64,000 bases of DNA from assembly GCF_902506415.1 (NCBI RefSeq), contig NZ_LR733275.1, positions 124,001-188,000 on the forward strand. The letters are read 5' to 3'. Positions within the stretch are counted from its first letter, which is position 1, and every line of letters begins with the position of its first letter. Of this stretch, positions 45,045-53,903 are shown one piece after another. This DNA is from Massilia sp. 9I. Lineage in GTDB: Bacteria; Pseudomonadota; Gammaproteobacteria; Burkholderiales; Burkholderiaceae_D. Made by a program: the position numbers and the translations under genes. The notes under the pieces are model-generated. The model saw only the letters and a program-made list of their open reading frames with translations. It did no database searches and was not told where the DNA came from.

Positions 45045-47732
45045 ATGGCCCCTCTGTCCCGCCGCAACTTCATCAAGACCGGAGCGCTGGCGGCCGCGCT
45101 GCCGCTGGCCTTCCAGCGTCCCGTCTCGGCCCAGCCGGCCAAGGCCGCGGCGCCCGCCGCGCCACTGGCCTGGCTCGAAGGCCTGCCCCAGCTGTGCACC
45201 GGCGCCACGGTCGGCGTGCCCTGGCCGCGCGGCGCGCTGCGCAAGGATCAGGCGTTTGTCCTGTCAGGCGCCAACGGCGCCGAGATTCCCTGCCAGAGCT
45301 GGGCCACGGCGTATTGGCCGGACGGCTCGCTGAAGTGGACTGCGCACGCGTTGCCGGCCCATGACAGCATGCCGGAGCGCCTGGTCGTCAAACCGGGCAA
45401 TCCGGCGCGCGTCAAGACGTCGGTGACCGTCGCCGAGCGCGACGGCGCGTTCGTGGTCGGCACCGGTGTGATCGAGTGCGTGGTGCCGCGCAAGGGCGCC
45501 GAGATCATCGCCAGCATCCGGCGCGGCGGCAGCGAGATCGCGCGCGGCGGCCACCTGGTCGCCCTCAGCGACGACCAGCCCGAGGGCAGCACCCGCCAAA
45601 GCGCGTACCAGAGCGAGATCGCACAGGTCATCGTGGAGCAGCGCGGGCCGGTGCGCAGCGTGCTGAAGATCGAGGGACGCCACCGCGCCATGGACGGCAG
45701 CCGCAGCTGGCTGCCCTTCGTCGTGCGCCTGTATTTCTATGCGGGCGCCGAATCGGTGCGCATCATGCACACCTTCGTCTTCGACGGCGACGAACACAAG
45801 GACTTCGTGCGCGGCATCGGCCTGCGCTTCAGCGTGCCGCTACGCGACGAGCCGCACGACCGCCACATCCGCTTCGGCGGCGAGGACGGCGGGCTGTGGG
45901 CGGAAGGTGTGCGCAACCTCACCGGTCTGCGTCGCGATCCGGGGGAAGCCGTGCGCAAGGCGCAGCTGGCCGGCAGCGCCGCGCCGGAGATCGCCGAGCG
46001 GGTGCGCAAGAACCTGCAGTACGTTCCGGCCTGGGGCGACTACTCGCTCACCCAGCTCTCCGCCGACAGCTTCCGCATCCGCAAGCGCACCAAGGCCGGT
46101 CATGGCTGGATCGAGGCGGCCTGGGGCCGGCGCGCGCCGGGCCTGGGCTACATCGGCGGCGCCAAAGGCGGCGTCGCCTTCGGCCTGCGCGACTTCTGGC
46201 AGCGCCACCCGACCCAGCTCGACGTGCGCAACGCCCATCTTGATGCGGCCCAGGTCACCCTGTGGATGTGGTCACCGGACGCGCCGGCGATGGACCTGCG
46301 CTTCTACCACGACGGCATGGGCATGGACAGCCACGCCGAAGAGCTGCAGGCGCTCGACGTCACCTATGAGGACTACGAAAAGGGCTTCGGTACGCCGGTC
46401 GGCGTGGCGCGCAGCAGCGAGATCACGCTCTGGGCCCTGGCAGCCACGCCGGCGCGCGAGCGCCTGGTGCAGATGGCCGCGCTGGTACAGACCCCGCCCC
46501 AGCTGGCTGCATCGCCCGCCCACATCCTGGCCACGCGCGCCTTCGGCAACCTGTGGTCCCTGCCCGACCGCTCGACGCCGGCGCGCGCCGCCATCGAAGA
46601 CCAGCTCGACGGACGCTTCGACTTCTATCGAAGGGAAGTCGACCAGCGCCGCTGGTACGGTTTCTGGGATTACGGCGACATCCGCCACACCTACGACCCG
46701 GACCGCCACGAATGGCGCTACGACGTCGGCGGCTACGCCTGGGACAATTCGGAGCTGTCGCCGGACCTGTGGCTGTGGTACTCCTTCCTGCGCACCGGCC
46801 GCGCCGACATCTTCCGTATGGGCGAGGCCATGGTGCGCCATACGAGCGAGGTCGACACCTACCACCTGGGGCGCTTCGCCGGCCTGGGCACGCGCCACAA
46901 CGTGCAGCACTGGGGCTGCAGCGCCAAGCAGGTGCGCATCAGCACCGCCGCGTACCGTCGCATGTATTACTTCCTGACGGCGGACGAGCGCATCGGCGAC
47001 GTCCTGCGCGAGATCCTGGATGCCGACCAGCGCTTGGATGAGGTCGACCCGGTGCGCAAGCTGCCGGCCCAGCCGCCGAAAGGCCCGTATCCGGCGCGCG
47101 CCAGCTTCGGCACCGACTGGGCCTCGCTGGTGGCGAACTGGCTCACCGAATGGGAGCGCAGCGGCAGCCCCAAATACCGCGACAAGATCCTGACCGGCAT
47201 GCGCGATATCGCCGCCATGCCGCACGGCTTCTTCAACGGCGACCGCATGGGCTACGATCCGAACACCGGCCACCTGTTTAACATGATCGGCAGCGACGTC
47301 AGCGCCTCGCACCTGAACGCCGTGTTCGGCGCCGTCGAAACCTTCGACGAGCTGATCGCCCTCACCGGCGACAAGGCTTTCGAGAAGGCCTGGCTCGAGT
47401 ACTGCGAACTGTACAACGCGCCCGCCGAGGAGCAGCGCCGCCGCCTGGGCAAGAGCCATGGCGGGACCGACGCCCTCTATCTCGGCAACTCGCGCATGAC
47501 CGCCTACGCGGCCTGGAAGCGCAAGGATCCCGAACTGGCCCGCCGCGCCTGGAGGGAATTCGCCAGCGTGAAGCGGCCGTATCCGGCCTTCGCGCCGACC
47601 CGCGTGGCCGGCCCGGCGGTGCTCAACCCGGTGATGGAGGTCCCTTTCGTCACCACCAACGACACCGCGCAATGGGGCCTGGCCGCGATCCAGAACCTGG
47701 CCCTGATCGGCGATGCGCTGCCGAACCCATGA
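45045..47732 (+). CDS. Exo-rhamnogalacturonan lyase family protein (PL26, YetA-like)
   Basis: An 895-residue protein with a Tat signal (SRRNFIKTGALAAALPLAF), so it folds in the cytoplasm before export. Segments such as PWPRGALRKDQAFVL, SLKWTAHALPA and VRLYFYAGAESVRIMHTFVF match the PcRGLX/YetA-like family, PL26, which removes unsaturated rhamnogalacturonan units from the chain end. It is directly after the DUF4861 gene (3-bp gap) and before the CE12 gene (4-bp gap), so is translated from the same mRNA. Confidence 0.88.
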   Translation: MAPLSRRNFIKTGALAAALPLAFQRPVSAQPAKAAAPAAPLAWLEGLPQLCTGATVGVPWPRGALRKDQAFVLSGANGAEIPCQSWATAYWPDGSLKWTAHALPAHDSMPERLVVKPGNPARVKTSVTVAERDGAFVVGTGVIECVVPRKGAEIIASIRRGGSEIARGGHLVALSDDQPEGSTRQSAYQSEIAQVIVEQRGPVRSVLKIEGRHRAMDGSRSWLPFVVRLYFYAGAESVRIMHTFVFDGDEHKDFVRGIGLRFSVPLRDEPHDRHIRFGGEDGGLWAEGVRNLTGLRRDPGEAVRKAQLAGSAAPEIAERVRKNLQYVPAWGDYSLTQLSADSFRIRKRTKAGHGWIEAAWGRRAPGLGYIGGAKGGVAFGLRDFWQRHPTQLDVRNAHLDAAQVTLWMWSPDAPAMDLRFYHDGMGMDSHAEELQALDVTYEDYEKGFGTPVGVARSSEITLWALAATPARERLVQMAALVQTPPQLAASPAHILATRAFGNLWSLPDRSTPARAAIEDQLDGRFDFYRREVDQRRWYGFWDYGDIRHTYDPDRHEWRYDVGGYAWDNSELSPDLWLWYSFLRTGRADIFRMGEAMVRHTSEVDTYHLGRFAGLGTRHNVQHWGCSAKQVRISTAAYRRMYYFLTADERIGDVLREILDADQRLDEVDPVRKLPAQPPKGPYPARASFGTDWASLVANWLTEWERSGSPKYRDKILTGMRDIAAMPHGFFNGDRMGYDPNTGHLFNMIGSDVSASHLNAVFGAVETFDELIALTGDKAFEKAWLEYCELYNAPAEEQRRRLGKSHGGTDALYLGNSRMTAYAAWKRKDPELARRAWREFASVKRPYPAFAPTRVAGPAVLNPVMEVPFVTTNDTAQWGLAAIQNLALIGDALPNP

Positions 47733-47736
47733 AAGC

Positions 47737-48993
47737 ATGAGCATGAAACCGACCCTCCTCGCAGCCCTGCTACTGGCGGGCTGCGCCGCGCAGCCGCCGG
47801 CAAACGACGCGCTGCGCTTCGCCTTCAACGATGCGGCGCCAGGTGGCTATACGCAGGTGGCGCCCGGGACCCTCTACGATGCAGCGCGCGGCTATGGTTT
47901 CGAGCCGGGCGCAGCCCCAGGCAGCTACTTTTCCGTCGACCTCCCGGAAGGGAACTACCGCGTAACGGTTAGCCTCGGCGACGACGCCCGGCCGGCCAGC
48001 ACCACGATCAAGTCCGAGCTGCGCCGCCTGATGCTGGAGAACGTGCAGACGGCGGCCGGTGAGCAAATGGAACGCAGCTTCATCGTGAACGTGCGCACGC
48101 CGCAAATTCCGGCGCTGGCCGGCATCGCTCCCGGCCAGGTGAACATTAATGTCCCGCGCGAGACGGTGGCCGAAGCCTGGGCTTGGGACAAGCGCCTGAC
48201 CCTGGAACTGAACGGCGCCCATCCGGCAGTGCGCACCCTGACGATCGTCCCGGCGCAGGTGCCGACCCTGTTCCTGCTCGGCGACTCCACCGTCAGCGAC
48301 CAGCCGGGGGAGCCCTACAACAGCTGGGGCCAGATGCTGCCGCGCTTCTTCAAGCCCTCGATCGCGGTCGCCAACTACGCGCAGTCGGGCGAAACCTACC
48401 GCGACTCGCTGGCCAAGCGCCGCATCGACAAGATCCTGACGCAACTGAAGCCGGGCGACACGGTCCTGATGCAGTACGGGCATAACGACCAGAAGCAGAT
48501 CGCCACCGGCAAGGGTGGTCCTTTCACCACCTACAAGGCCGAGATCAAGACCCACGTCGAGATGATCCGCGCACGCGGCGGCCTGCCCGTGATCGTCTCC
48601 TCGGTCGAGCGTCGCCGCTTCGACGCAGCCGGCAATGTGGTGCCCACCCTCACCGACTACGCCGAAGCGGCGCGCCAGTCGGCGCAGGAACTGGGCGCTC
48701 CCTTCATTGACCTGAACGCGATGAGCAAGACCCTGTACGCGGCGCTCGGCGTCGAGGGCTCGAAAGCCGCCTTCGCCTTGCCGGAGCCGGGACGACTCGA
48801 CAACACCCACCACAACCCCTACGGCAGTTACGAGCTGGCCAAGACCGTGGTGCTGGGCATGCGCCTGGCGAAACTGCCGGTGGCCAGCCATGTGGTCGAC
48901 GATTTCGCCTTCGACCCGGCCCATCCCGATCCGGTCGCCGCATTCGCCGTGCCGCCGAGCCCAACCCGGGCCGAACGCCCCGCAGGCCAATGA
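47737..48993 (+). CDS. Rhamnogalacturonan acetylesterase, CE12-type SGNH hydrolase (lipoprotein)
   Basis: A 418-residue predicted lipoprotein: signal and lipobox LLLAGCAAQ. A ~150-residue N-terminal beta domain (FAFNDAAPGGYTQVAPGTLY) precedes the SGNH hydrolase with the Ser motif LLGDSTVSD, the block III GHND (QYGHNDQK) and the Asp-His pair (LDNTHHNPYG). It removes acetyl groups from the galacturonic acid of RG-I, opening it to lyases. It overlaps by four bases the GH43 gene downstream. Start at 47737 or 47743. Confidence 0.9.
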   Translation: MSMKPTLLAALLLAGCAAQPPANDALRFAFNDAAPGGYTQVAPGTLYDAARGYGFEPGAAPGSYFSVDLPEGNYRVTVSLGDDARPASTTIKSELRRLMLENVQTAAGEQMERSFIVNVRTPQIPALAGIAPGQVNINVPRETVAEAWAWDKRLTLELNGAHPAVRTLTIVPAQVPTLFLLGDSTVSDQPGEPYNSWGQMLPRFFKPSIAVANYAQSGETYRDSLAKRRIDKILTQLKPGDTVLMQYGHNDQKQIATGKGGPFTTYKAEIKTHVEMIRARGGLPVIVSSVERRRFDAAGNVVPTLTDYAEAARQSAQELGAPFIDLNAMSKTLYAALGVEGSKAAFALPEPGRLDNTHHNPYGSYELAKTVVLGMRLAKLPVASHVVDDFAFDPAHPDPVAAFAVPPSPTRAERPAGQ

Positions 48994-49946
48994 AACGCCG
49001 CGCCGCGCTGACGACGCTGGCAGGCGCCGTGCTTTCGGGCTGCCTGCCGCTGGTCAGTACAGGAGAGAAGCAGGCTTACTTATTCGCCTACTTCACCGGC
49101 AATGGCGGGGATGGCCTGCACCTGGCCGCCAGCAGTGACGGTTATCAGTGGGAGGCGCTGCGCGGTGGCGCCAGCTTCCTGGTGCCTAGCGTCGGCAAGT
49201 CGAAGCTGATGCGCGACCCCAGCCTGGTGCGCGGGCCGGACGGCCTGTTCCACATGGTGTGGACCAGCGGCTGGAACGACCAGGGCATCGGCTACGCCTC
49301 CTCCCCCGACCTGCTGCACTGGTCGCCCCAGCGCGCGCTGCCGGTGATGGCGCACGAGCCGGGCGCGCTGAATGCCTGGGCGCCCGAGATCTTCTACGAC
49401 AGGCAGCGCGGCCACTACCTGATCCTGTGGTCCTCGACCATTCCGGGACGCTTCCCCGAGACCGATGGCCAGAGCGAAGAAAAGTACAACCACCGCATCT
49501 ATGCCACCACGGCGCAGGACTTCAACAGCTTCACGCCGACCCGGCTGTACTACGATCCCGGTTTTTCGGTGATCGACGCGACGCTCACCCACGCCTTCGG
49601 GCGCGACTGGCTGCTAGTGAAGGACGAGACCCGCCATCCGCCGAAGAAGCACCTGCGGGTGGCGCCGGCAGCCCGCTTCGACGGTCCCTTCGGTGCGCTC
49701 GGTGCGCCGATTACGCCCTCAGGGTTGTGGAGCGAAGGGCCAAGCGTGCTGCAGGTCGGGGACGAGGTGATCGTGTACTACGACGCCTACACCGCCGGCC
49801 ACTACGGCGCGATGCGCACGCGCGACATGGTCAATTGGGAAGACGTGACGGCGAAGCTGCGCTTTCCGGGCGCCGGGACGAAGCAGCGGGTGCGGCATGG
49901 GACTGCGTTTGCCGTGCCCTCGGCGCTTGTGGAACGGCTCAGGTAG
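48990..49946 (+). CDS. GH43 family glycoside hydrolase (lipoprotein)
   Basis: A 318-residue enzyme with a lipobox (LAGAVLSGC). The five-bladed propeller of GH43 is shown by the Asp motif KLMRDPSLVRG and the Glu motif WAPEIFYD. GH43 enzymes remove arabinose, xylose or galactan side-chain residues; in this setting arabinan or galactan side chains of RG-I are likely. Last gene of the plus-strand operon; a perfect hairpin follows the stop. Confidence 0.88.
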   Translation: MKRRAALTTLAGAVLSGCLPLVSTGEKQAYLFAYFTGNGGDGLHLAASSDGYQWEALRGGASFLVPSVGKSKLMRDPSLVRGPDGLFHMVWTSGWNDQGIGYASSPDLLHWSPQRALPVMAHEPGALNAWAPEIFYDRQRGHYLILWSSTIPGRFPETDGQSEEKYNHRIYATTAQDFNSFTPTRLYYDPGFSVIDATLTHAFGRDWLLVKDETRHPPKKHLRVAPAARFDGPFGALGAPITPSGLWSEGPSVLQVGDEVIVYYDAYTAGHYGAMRTRDMVNWEDVTAKLRFPGAGTKQRVRHGTAFAVPSALVERLR

Positions 49947-49968
49947 GTGGGCGGCGAAGCCGCCCACC
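49946..49968. repeat. GTGGGC-type hairpin after the GH43 gene (probable two-way terminator, repeat family)
   Basis: GGTGGGCGGC (49946-49955), loop GAA, GCCGCCCACC (49959-49968): a perfect 10-bp stem. It is between the convergent GH43 (ends 49946) and GH105 (ends 49976) genes. The same core, GTGGGC(G/A)G(C/G), recurs twice at 56838-56920, so this is a dispersed hairpin family as well as a likely terminator. Confidence 0.75.
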
Positions 49969-49975
49969 CCACGGA

Positions 49976-51400
49976 TCAGCGGGCTCCCTGGTACATCAGG
50001 CCACTGTCGTTCAGGCCGAATTTAAACTTCTTGTTCATTTCGATGATCTCGGCGCCGGCCAGCAGCGCCGGACCGTAGCCGTGCGCCGCCTTCACGCTGG
50101 TGGGGCGATACGCGTAGAAGGCCGGATCGAAAGCCATGCCGGTGCCCACGCAGATGCCTTCGATCTGGCCGTTGGCCAGCACCTTGCTCGCCACCGCATT
50201 CCAGGCATAGTTCGCCATCGGTCCGTACATCTGCGCATCCACGTAGCCGCGGTTCACGGCGCGCGCGATCGCATAGGTGTAGATGGCGGTGGCCGAGGTC
50301 TCCTGGTAGGTGTCGTTACGGTCGATCAGCTGGTGCCAGAAGCCGTCGCGGGTTTGGTAGGAGGCCAGGCCCTTGATGTGCGCCTGCAGCTGGGCCAGCA
50401 CGGCCTTGTAGCCCTTGTGGTCCTTCGGCAGCACCTCGAGCACCTCGACCATCGCCATCACGGCCCAGCCATTGGCGCGCGCCCAGTGGAATTCCGGGTG
50501 GTCGCGCATGCCTTCGACGTAGCCGTGCATGTAGATGCCCAGCTTGGGGTTGAACATGCGCTTCGAGAACTGCAGCACCTGGCGCACCGCATCGTCGTAG
50601 TGCTTGCGGTCTCCGGTCGTCTTGCCCAGGTAGGCCATGGTCGGCACACCCATGAACATGTCGTCCAGCCACAGCGTGTCCGGCAGCGGACGCATCTTGC
50701 GGCCGCCCTTGCCATCCGGGCCGCCGCGCGCCAGGGTGCCGTCCTTGAGGCGGTACTCGTGCTTGGTCACGAAATCGCCGCAGATGCCGACCATCTGGCT
50801 GTAATCGACCTTCGACCCGGCCAGCTGGGCCTTGAGGAAGCTGTGGCACAGGGCGCCGGCGTCGTCCAGCGCGTGCGGGTTCAGGAAACTCTTGATCGGC
50901 GCGTGCGCGTTCGCGGCGTCCGCCTTCACGACCGGCAGGTAGGTTTTGGTCAGTTGCGACAGCAGCGCATGGCGTTTCTGCACGTAGTCGAGGTAGCGCT
51001 GGTCGCCCGTGGCCTGGCCCGCGGCCAGCATGCCGGTGTAGGTCACGCCCCATTCGTAGCTGGTCAGGCGGAAGTCGCCCGGTTTGAGCACCGCGTCCGG
51101 ATCCGCCTTGGTCAGGTCGGTGATCGCCGAGCCGTCGCTTTTGTGGATGATTTCCGCCGGCGTGGTCCGGTCCAGGTAGGCGAACACACGGTCCAGCACG
51201 GCCTTGACCTCGTTCGTGTCCATCGGCTGGTAGCGGGTCGGGTACTTCACGTCCAGCGCGTGCAGCATGGCGTCGGCCGGAGCCGGGCCTTTTTCCTGCG
51301 GCGGCGGCGCGTCCTGCGCGGCGACGTTCAGCGCCAGCGGGAAGGTGGCGGCCATCAGGACCGCCATCAGGGTGCGGCGCGGCATGGGGGAATTCTTCAA
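49976..51400 (-). CDS. GH105 unsaturated rhamnogalacturonyl hydrolase (exported)
   Basis: A ~474-residue enzyme of the GH105 (YteR/YesR-like) alpha6/alpha6 barrel type, which hydrolyses the unsaturated galacturonate from rhamnose in the disaccharides released by RG lyases. Signatures are TLWLDDMFMGVPTMAYLG and EFHWARANGWAVMAMVEVL. The start is likely a TTG at 51400: a GGAG ribosome site lies seven bases before it, whereas the ATG at 51385 would be too far away. The signal peptide runs to NVAAQD. It lies 13 bp after the DUF6250-like gene in a three-gene minus-strand operon. Confidence 0.9.
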   Translation of the reverse strand: MKNSPMPRRTLMAVLMAATFPLALNVAAQDAPPPQEKGPAPADAMLHALDVKYPTRYQPMDTNEVKAVLDRVFAYLDRTTPAEIIHKSDGSAITDLTKADPDAVLKPGDFRLTSYEWGVTYTGMLAAGQATGDQRYLDYVQKRHALLSQLTKTYLPVVKADAANAHAPIKSFLNPHALDDAGALCHSFLKAQLAGSKVDYSQMVGICGDFVTKHEYRLKDGTLARGGPDGKGGRKMRPLPDTLWLDDMFMGVPTMAYLGKTTGDRKHYDDAVRQVLQFSKRMFNPKLGIYMHGYVEGMRDHPEFHWARANGWAVMAMVEVLEVLPKDHKGYKAVLAQLQAHIKGLASYQTRDGFWHQLIDRNDTYQETSATAIYTYAIARAVNRGYVDAQMYGPMANYAWNAVASKVLANGQIEGICVGTGMAFDPAFYAYRPTSVKAAHGYGPALLAGAEIIEMNKKFKFGLNDSGLMYQGAR

Positions 51401-51413
51401 GGGGTGTCTCCTT

Positions 51414-52088
51414 CTAGTTGATCTCATGGATGGTGAGCTTGTCGATGGTCTGGCGCGACCAGGTCGTGCGCAATCCAAAGTAGCCTTGGGTATAGGGGTG
51501 GGGGTCGCGGTACGAAAACACCTCGCGGCCGTCGACGCGCATGCGCGTGCAGCCCTTGTAGACCGCGATCTCGACTTGGTAGTCGCGGTTCGGTTCGAGC
51601 AGCCACTCGGGCCCGAGGCGCTCGCCGACCAGCACGCGCTGGCCGCCGCCGTAGCGGCGCAGGCGGGTGGTCGTATTGCCGTTGCCACCCATGCCGGCAT
51701 AGTACATGTCGAGGTCATCGTAGTCCTCGAACTTGCCGGAGCGGGTCTTGCCGGTGGCGTTGCGCGCCATCCAGAAGTGGTTCAGGTCCGACAGGCGGTC
51801 GTTCGGGCCGCCCTCGATCACCACCCGCCGCGTGTAGGCGATCAGGATGTTCCCGGAGAGCGGCCTGTCCAGCCAGACGGTGGCGCCGGAGTCGACGTCG
51901 AGCACCAGGCGGCCGTCGCGGGTACCGACGAAGTTGCCGGGCTTCTTCGCATATTCGCTGACGTAGCCCGTGAGCGGCCCGTCGAAATCGTCCTGGTACA
52001 GCAGCGCGCCGCGCCTGCCCCAGTCCTCGCACGCGGCCTGGGCGCCGCCGGCGGCCAGCAGCAGGATGACGCTCAAGACGCTCTTCAC
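51414..52088 (-). CDS. DUF6250-like exported protein (LamG/concanavalin-like fold)
   Basis: A 224-residue protein with signal peptide (MKSVLSVILLLAAGGAQA). The body is beta-rich: LYQDDFDGPLTGYVSEYA, RLSDLNHFWMARNATGK, YQVEIAVYKGCTRMRVDGRE. It resembles DUF6250, jelly-roll proteins found in rhamnogalacturonan loci, of unknown activity (a lyase, esterase accessory or carbohydrate-binding protein are all possible). The start overlaps the tandem-esterase gene's stop by ATGA. Confidence 0.65.
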   Translation of the reverse strand: MKSVLSVILLLAAGGAQAACEDWGRRGALLYQDDFDGPLTGYVSEYAKKPGNFVGTRDGRLVLDVDSGATVWLDRPLSGNILIAYTRRVVIEGGPNDRLSDLNHFWMARNATGKTRSGKFEDYDDLDMYYAGMGGNGNTTTRLRRYGGGQRVLVGERLGPEWLLEPNRDYQVEIAVYKGCTRMRVDGREVFSYRDPHPYTQGYFGLRTTWSRQTIDKLTIHEIN

Positions 52089-53749
52089 TGGACGCCCGCC
52101 GCCTTCTCGGAAAAGTAGGGGCGCAGCGGATTGCCCGGCAACGCCTTGAGGCCGGCGACCACGCGCTGGGCGTTGAATTCGGCGCCGTCGCTATTGGTGT
52201 GGGTGCGGGCGTCCGAGAAGAAGGTGTCGACTTTCGCCGGCCCGACGGCGCGGTAGCCGTCGGAGACCAGCATGGTCAGGTCCATGAAATGGACACTCCC
52301 CGCCTGGGCGACCTGCTTGCCCCACTCGGCGAAGTTGGCGAAGTCACGCTCCTGCCGCCACTTGTCGCGGTGCGGAATCGGCGAAGCGATGACGACCGTG
52401 GCGCCCTTCGCTTTCGCGTCCGCCACGTATTTCGCCATGTACCAGCCAAAGCTGTGCACCTGTTCTTTCGTCCCGTCCGGACGGCTATCCTCGACCGTCT
52501 CCGGGCCGATGCCCGGCGCCGAAGCGCGGTTCTTGTTGGCCGGGTCGCCGATGCGGCCGCCGTCGTTGTGGCCGAACTGGATCACGACGAAGTCGCCGCG
52601 CTTGAGCTGGCCGAGCACACGCTCCCAGCGGCCCTCGGTATAAAAGGTGCGGCTGCTGCGCCCGCCGATGGCGGCGTTCACGACGTTGATTCGAGGGGTA
52701 TCGAAGTATGGCGCGATGCGCTCACCCCAGCCGATCGCGCCATTCTGGCCACCGCTCTTGACCGTCGAATCGCCCACCAGGAACAGGGTCGGCAGCGCCG
52801 GGTCGAGCGGTGCTTCCTCGCGCACTGAGCGCGCGTCAACCACCGGACGGACATCCTCGACCGGCTTCAGGAAGGAAGCCATGCGCGGGTCGCCCAGTGT
52901 CTTCAAACCGGCGACGACGATCTGCGCGTTGAGCGCGGCGCCGGCCCAATTGGTGTGGATACGCTCGTCCGGCACGGTCTGCGGAAACAGCTTCATCACG
53001 GCCTCGCGGCCCATCTCGTCGTAACGCCGCGCCGCCAGTTCGTTCAGGTCGATGAAGCCGGTCTTCTCCAGACGCGCCACTTCCGCGGCCCAGCCGGCGT
53101 AGTCGGCCTTGTTGCGGCGGACCTTGCCGACGTCCGGCCCTTCTTCATTCCAGGCCTTGCGCGGGATGAGCGACACCACCACCGGCGTCGCGCCCTTCGC
53201 GCGGATCTCGGTAATGTACTTGCGCAGGTACCAGCCGTAGCTGTGCACTGTCTCGCGCTTGCCCGTCAGGAGGTTGTCGATGTCAAGCGCTTCCTCACCG
53301 ATGCCGCGGATGGTGCCGCGCGCCCGCTTGTCATCGTTGATCGGGGAAGCGTCGTTGTGACCGAACTGCATGAGCACGATGTCGCCCGGCTTCACGAAGG
53401 CCAGCGTACGTTCCCAGTGGCCGGAGGTGACATAGGTGCGGCTGGAGAGGCCGCCGACCGCGCGGTTCACGACATTCACCCTGGCCGGGTCGAAGTAAGC
53501 GGCGAGCGGATTGCCCCATCCCCACTGGCCTTCCATGCCTTTGCCCTGGCCGTCGTCGTGGCCATTGCGCACGGTGGAATCGCCGATCAGGATGATCGAA
53601 GGGAGCCCGGGATTGGCCGGCTCGGGCAGCACGACCTGCGCGCGCGCCGGGTCGGTATTGACGGCGGGCGGCGGGCTCTGGGCCAGGGCGATTCCGCTGG
53701 CCAGCAGCAGCATGGCGCCGGCACGGATCAAGATGCCTGGGAGGGACAT
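52085..53749 (-). CDS. Tandem two-domain CE12-like rhamnogalacturonan acetylesterase
   Basis: A 554-residue exported protein with signal peptide (IRAGAMLLLASGIALAQ) and two full SGNH hydrolase domains. Domain 1: Ser in IILIGDST (56-58), GHND at 130-133, Asp261-His265 in DERIH. Domain 2: Ser in FLVGDST (326-328), GHND at 393-396, Asp513-His517 in DARTH. Both keep the complete catalytic set, so both are predicted active. CE12 enzymes remove O-acetyl from RG-I or pectin. The architecture is an internal duplication; usual CE12 proteins have one such domain. First gene of the minus-strand operon (tandem esterase, DUF6250-like, GH105). Confidence 0.88.
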   Translation of the reverse strand: MSLPGILIRAGAMLLLASGIALAQSPPPAVNTDPARAQVVLPEPANPGLPSIILIGDSTVRNGHDDGQGKGMEGQWGWGNPLAAYFDPARVNVVNRAVGGLSSRTYVTSGHWERTLAFVKPGDIVLMQFGHNDASPINDDKRARGTIRGIGEEALDIDNLLTGKRETVHSYGWYLRKYITEIRAKGATPVVVSLIPRKAWNEEGPDVGKVRRNKADYAGWAAEVARLEKTGFIDLNELAARRYDEMGREAVMKLFPQTVPDERIHTNWAGAALNAQIVVAGLKTLGDPRMASFLKPVEDVRPVVDARSVREEAPLDPALPTLFLVGDSTVKSGGQNGAIGWGERIAPYFDTPRINVVNAAIGGRSSRTFYTEGRWERVLGQLKRGDFVVIQFGHNDGGRIGDPANKNRASAPGIGPETVEDSRPDGTKEQVHSFGWYMAKYVADAKAKGATVVIASPIPHRDKWRQERDFANFAEWGKQVAQAGSVHFMDLTMLVSDGYRAVGPAKVDTFFSDARTHTNSDGAEFNAQRVVAGLKALPGNPLRPYFSEKAAGVQ

Positions 53750-53903
53750 GACGGGTCTCCGTAATATTTTAGCTTTACCCGGATTCTATGCGCCACCGCT
53801 GAACCCGGCAGTAAAGACGCAGAAAGAATCACCATCATGATCAGATCTGAGCAACTCATGCTGGGAGAATGAGCGGACAACATCACAATATGGAGACACC
53901 ACC

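Noticed and set aside
53750-53903. Operator in the divergent region between the tandem esterase and PL22 genes
   Set aside because: Short palindromic words (such as TGATCA and AGATCT) are present, but no repeat as long as those at 41832 or 62332 was found.
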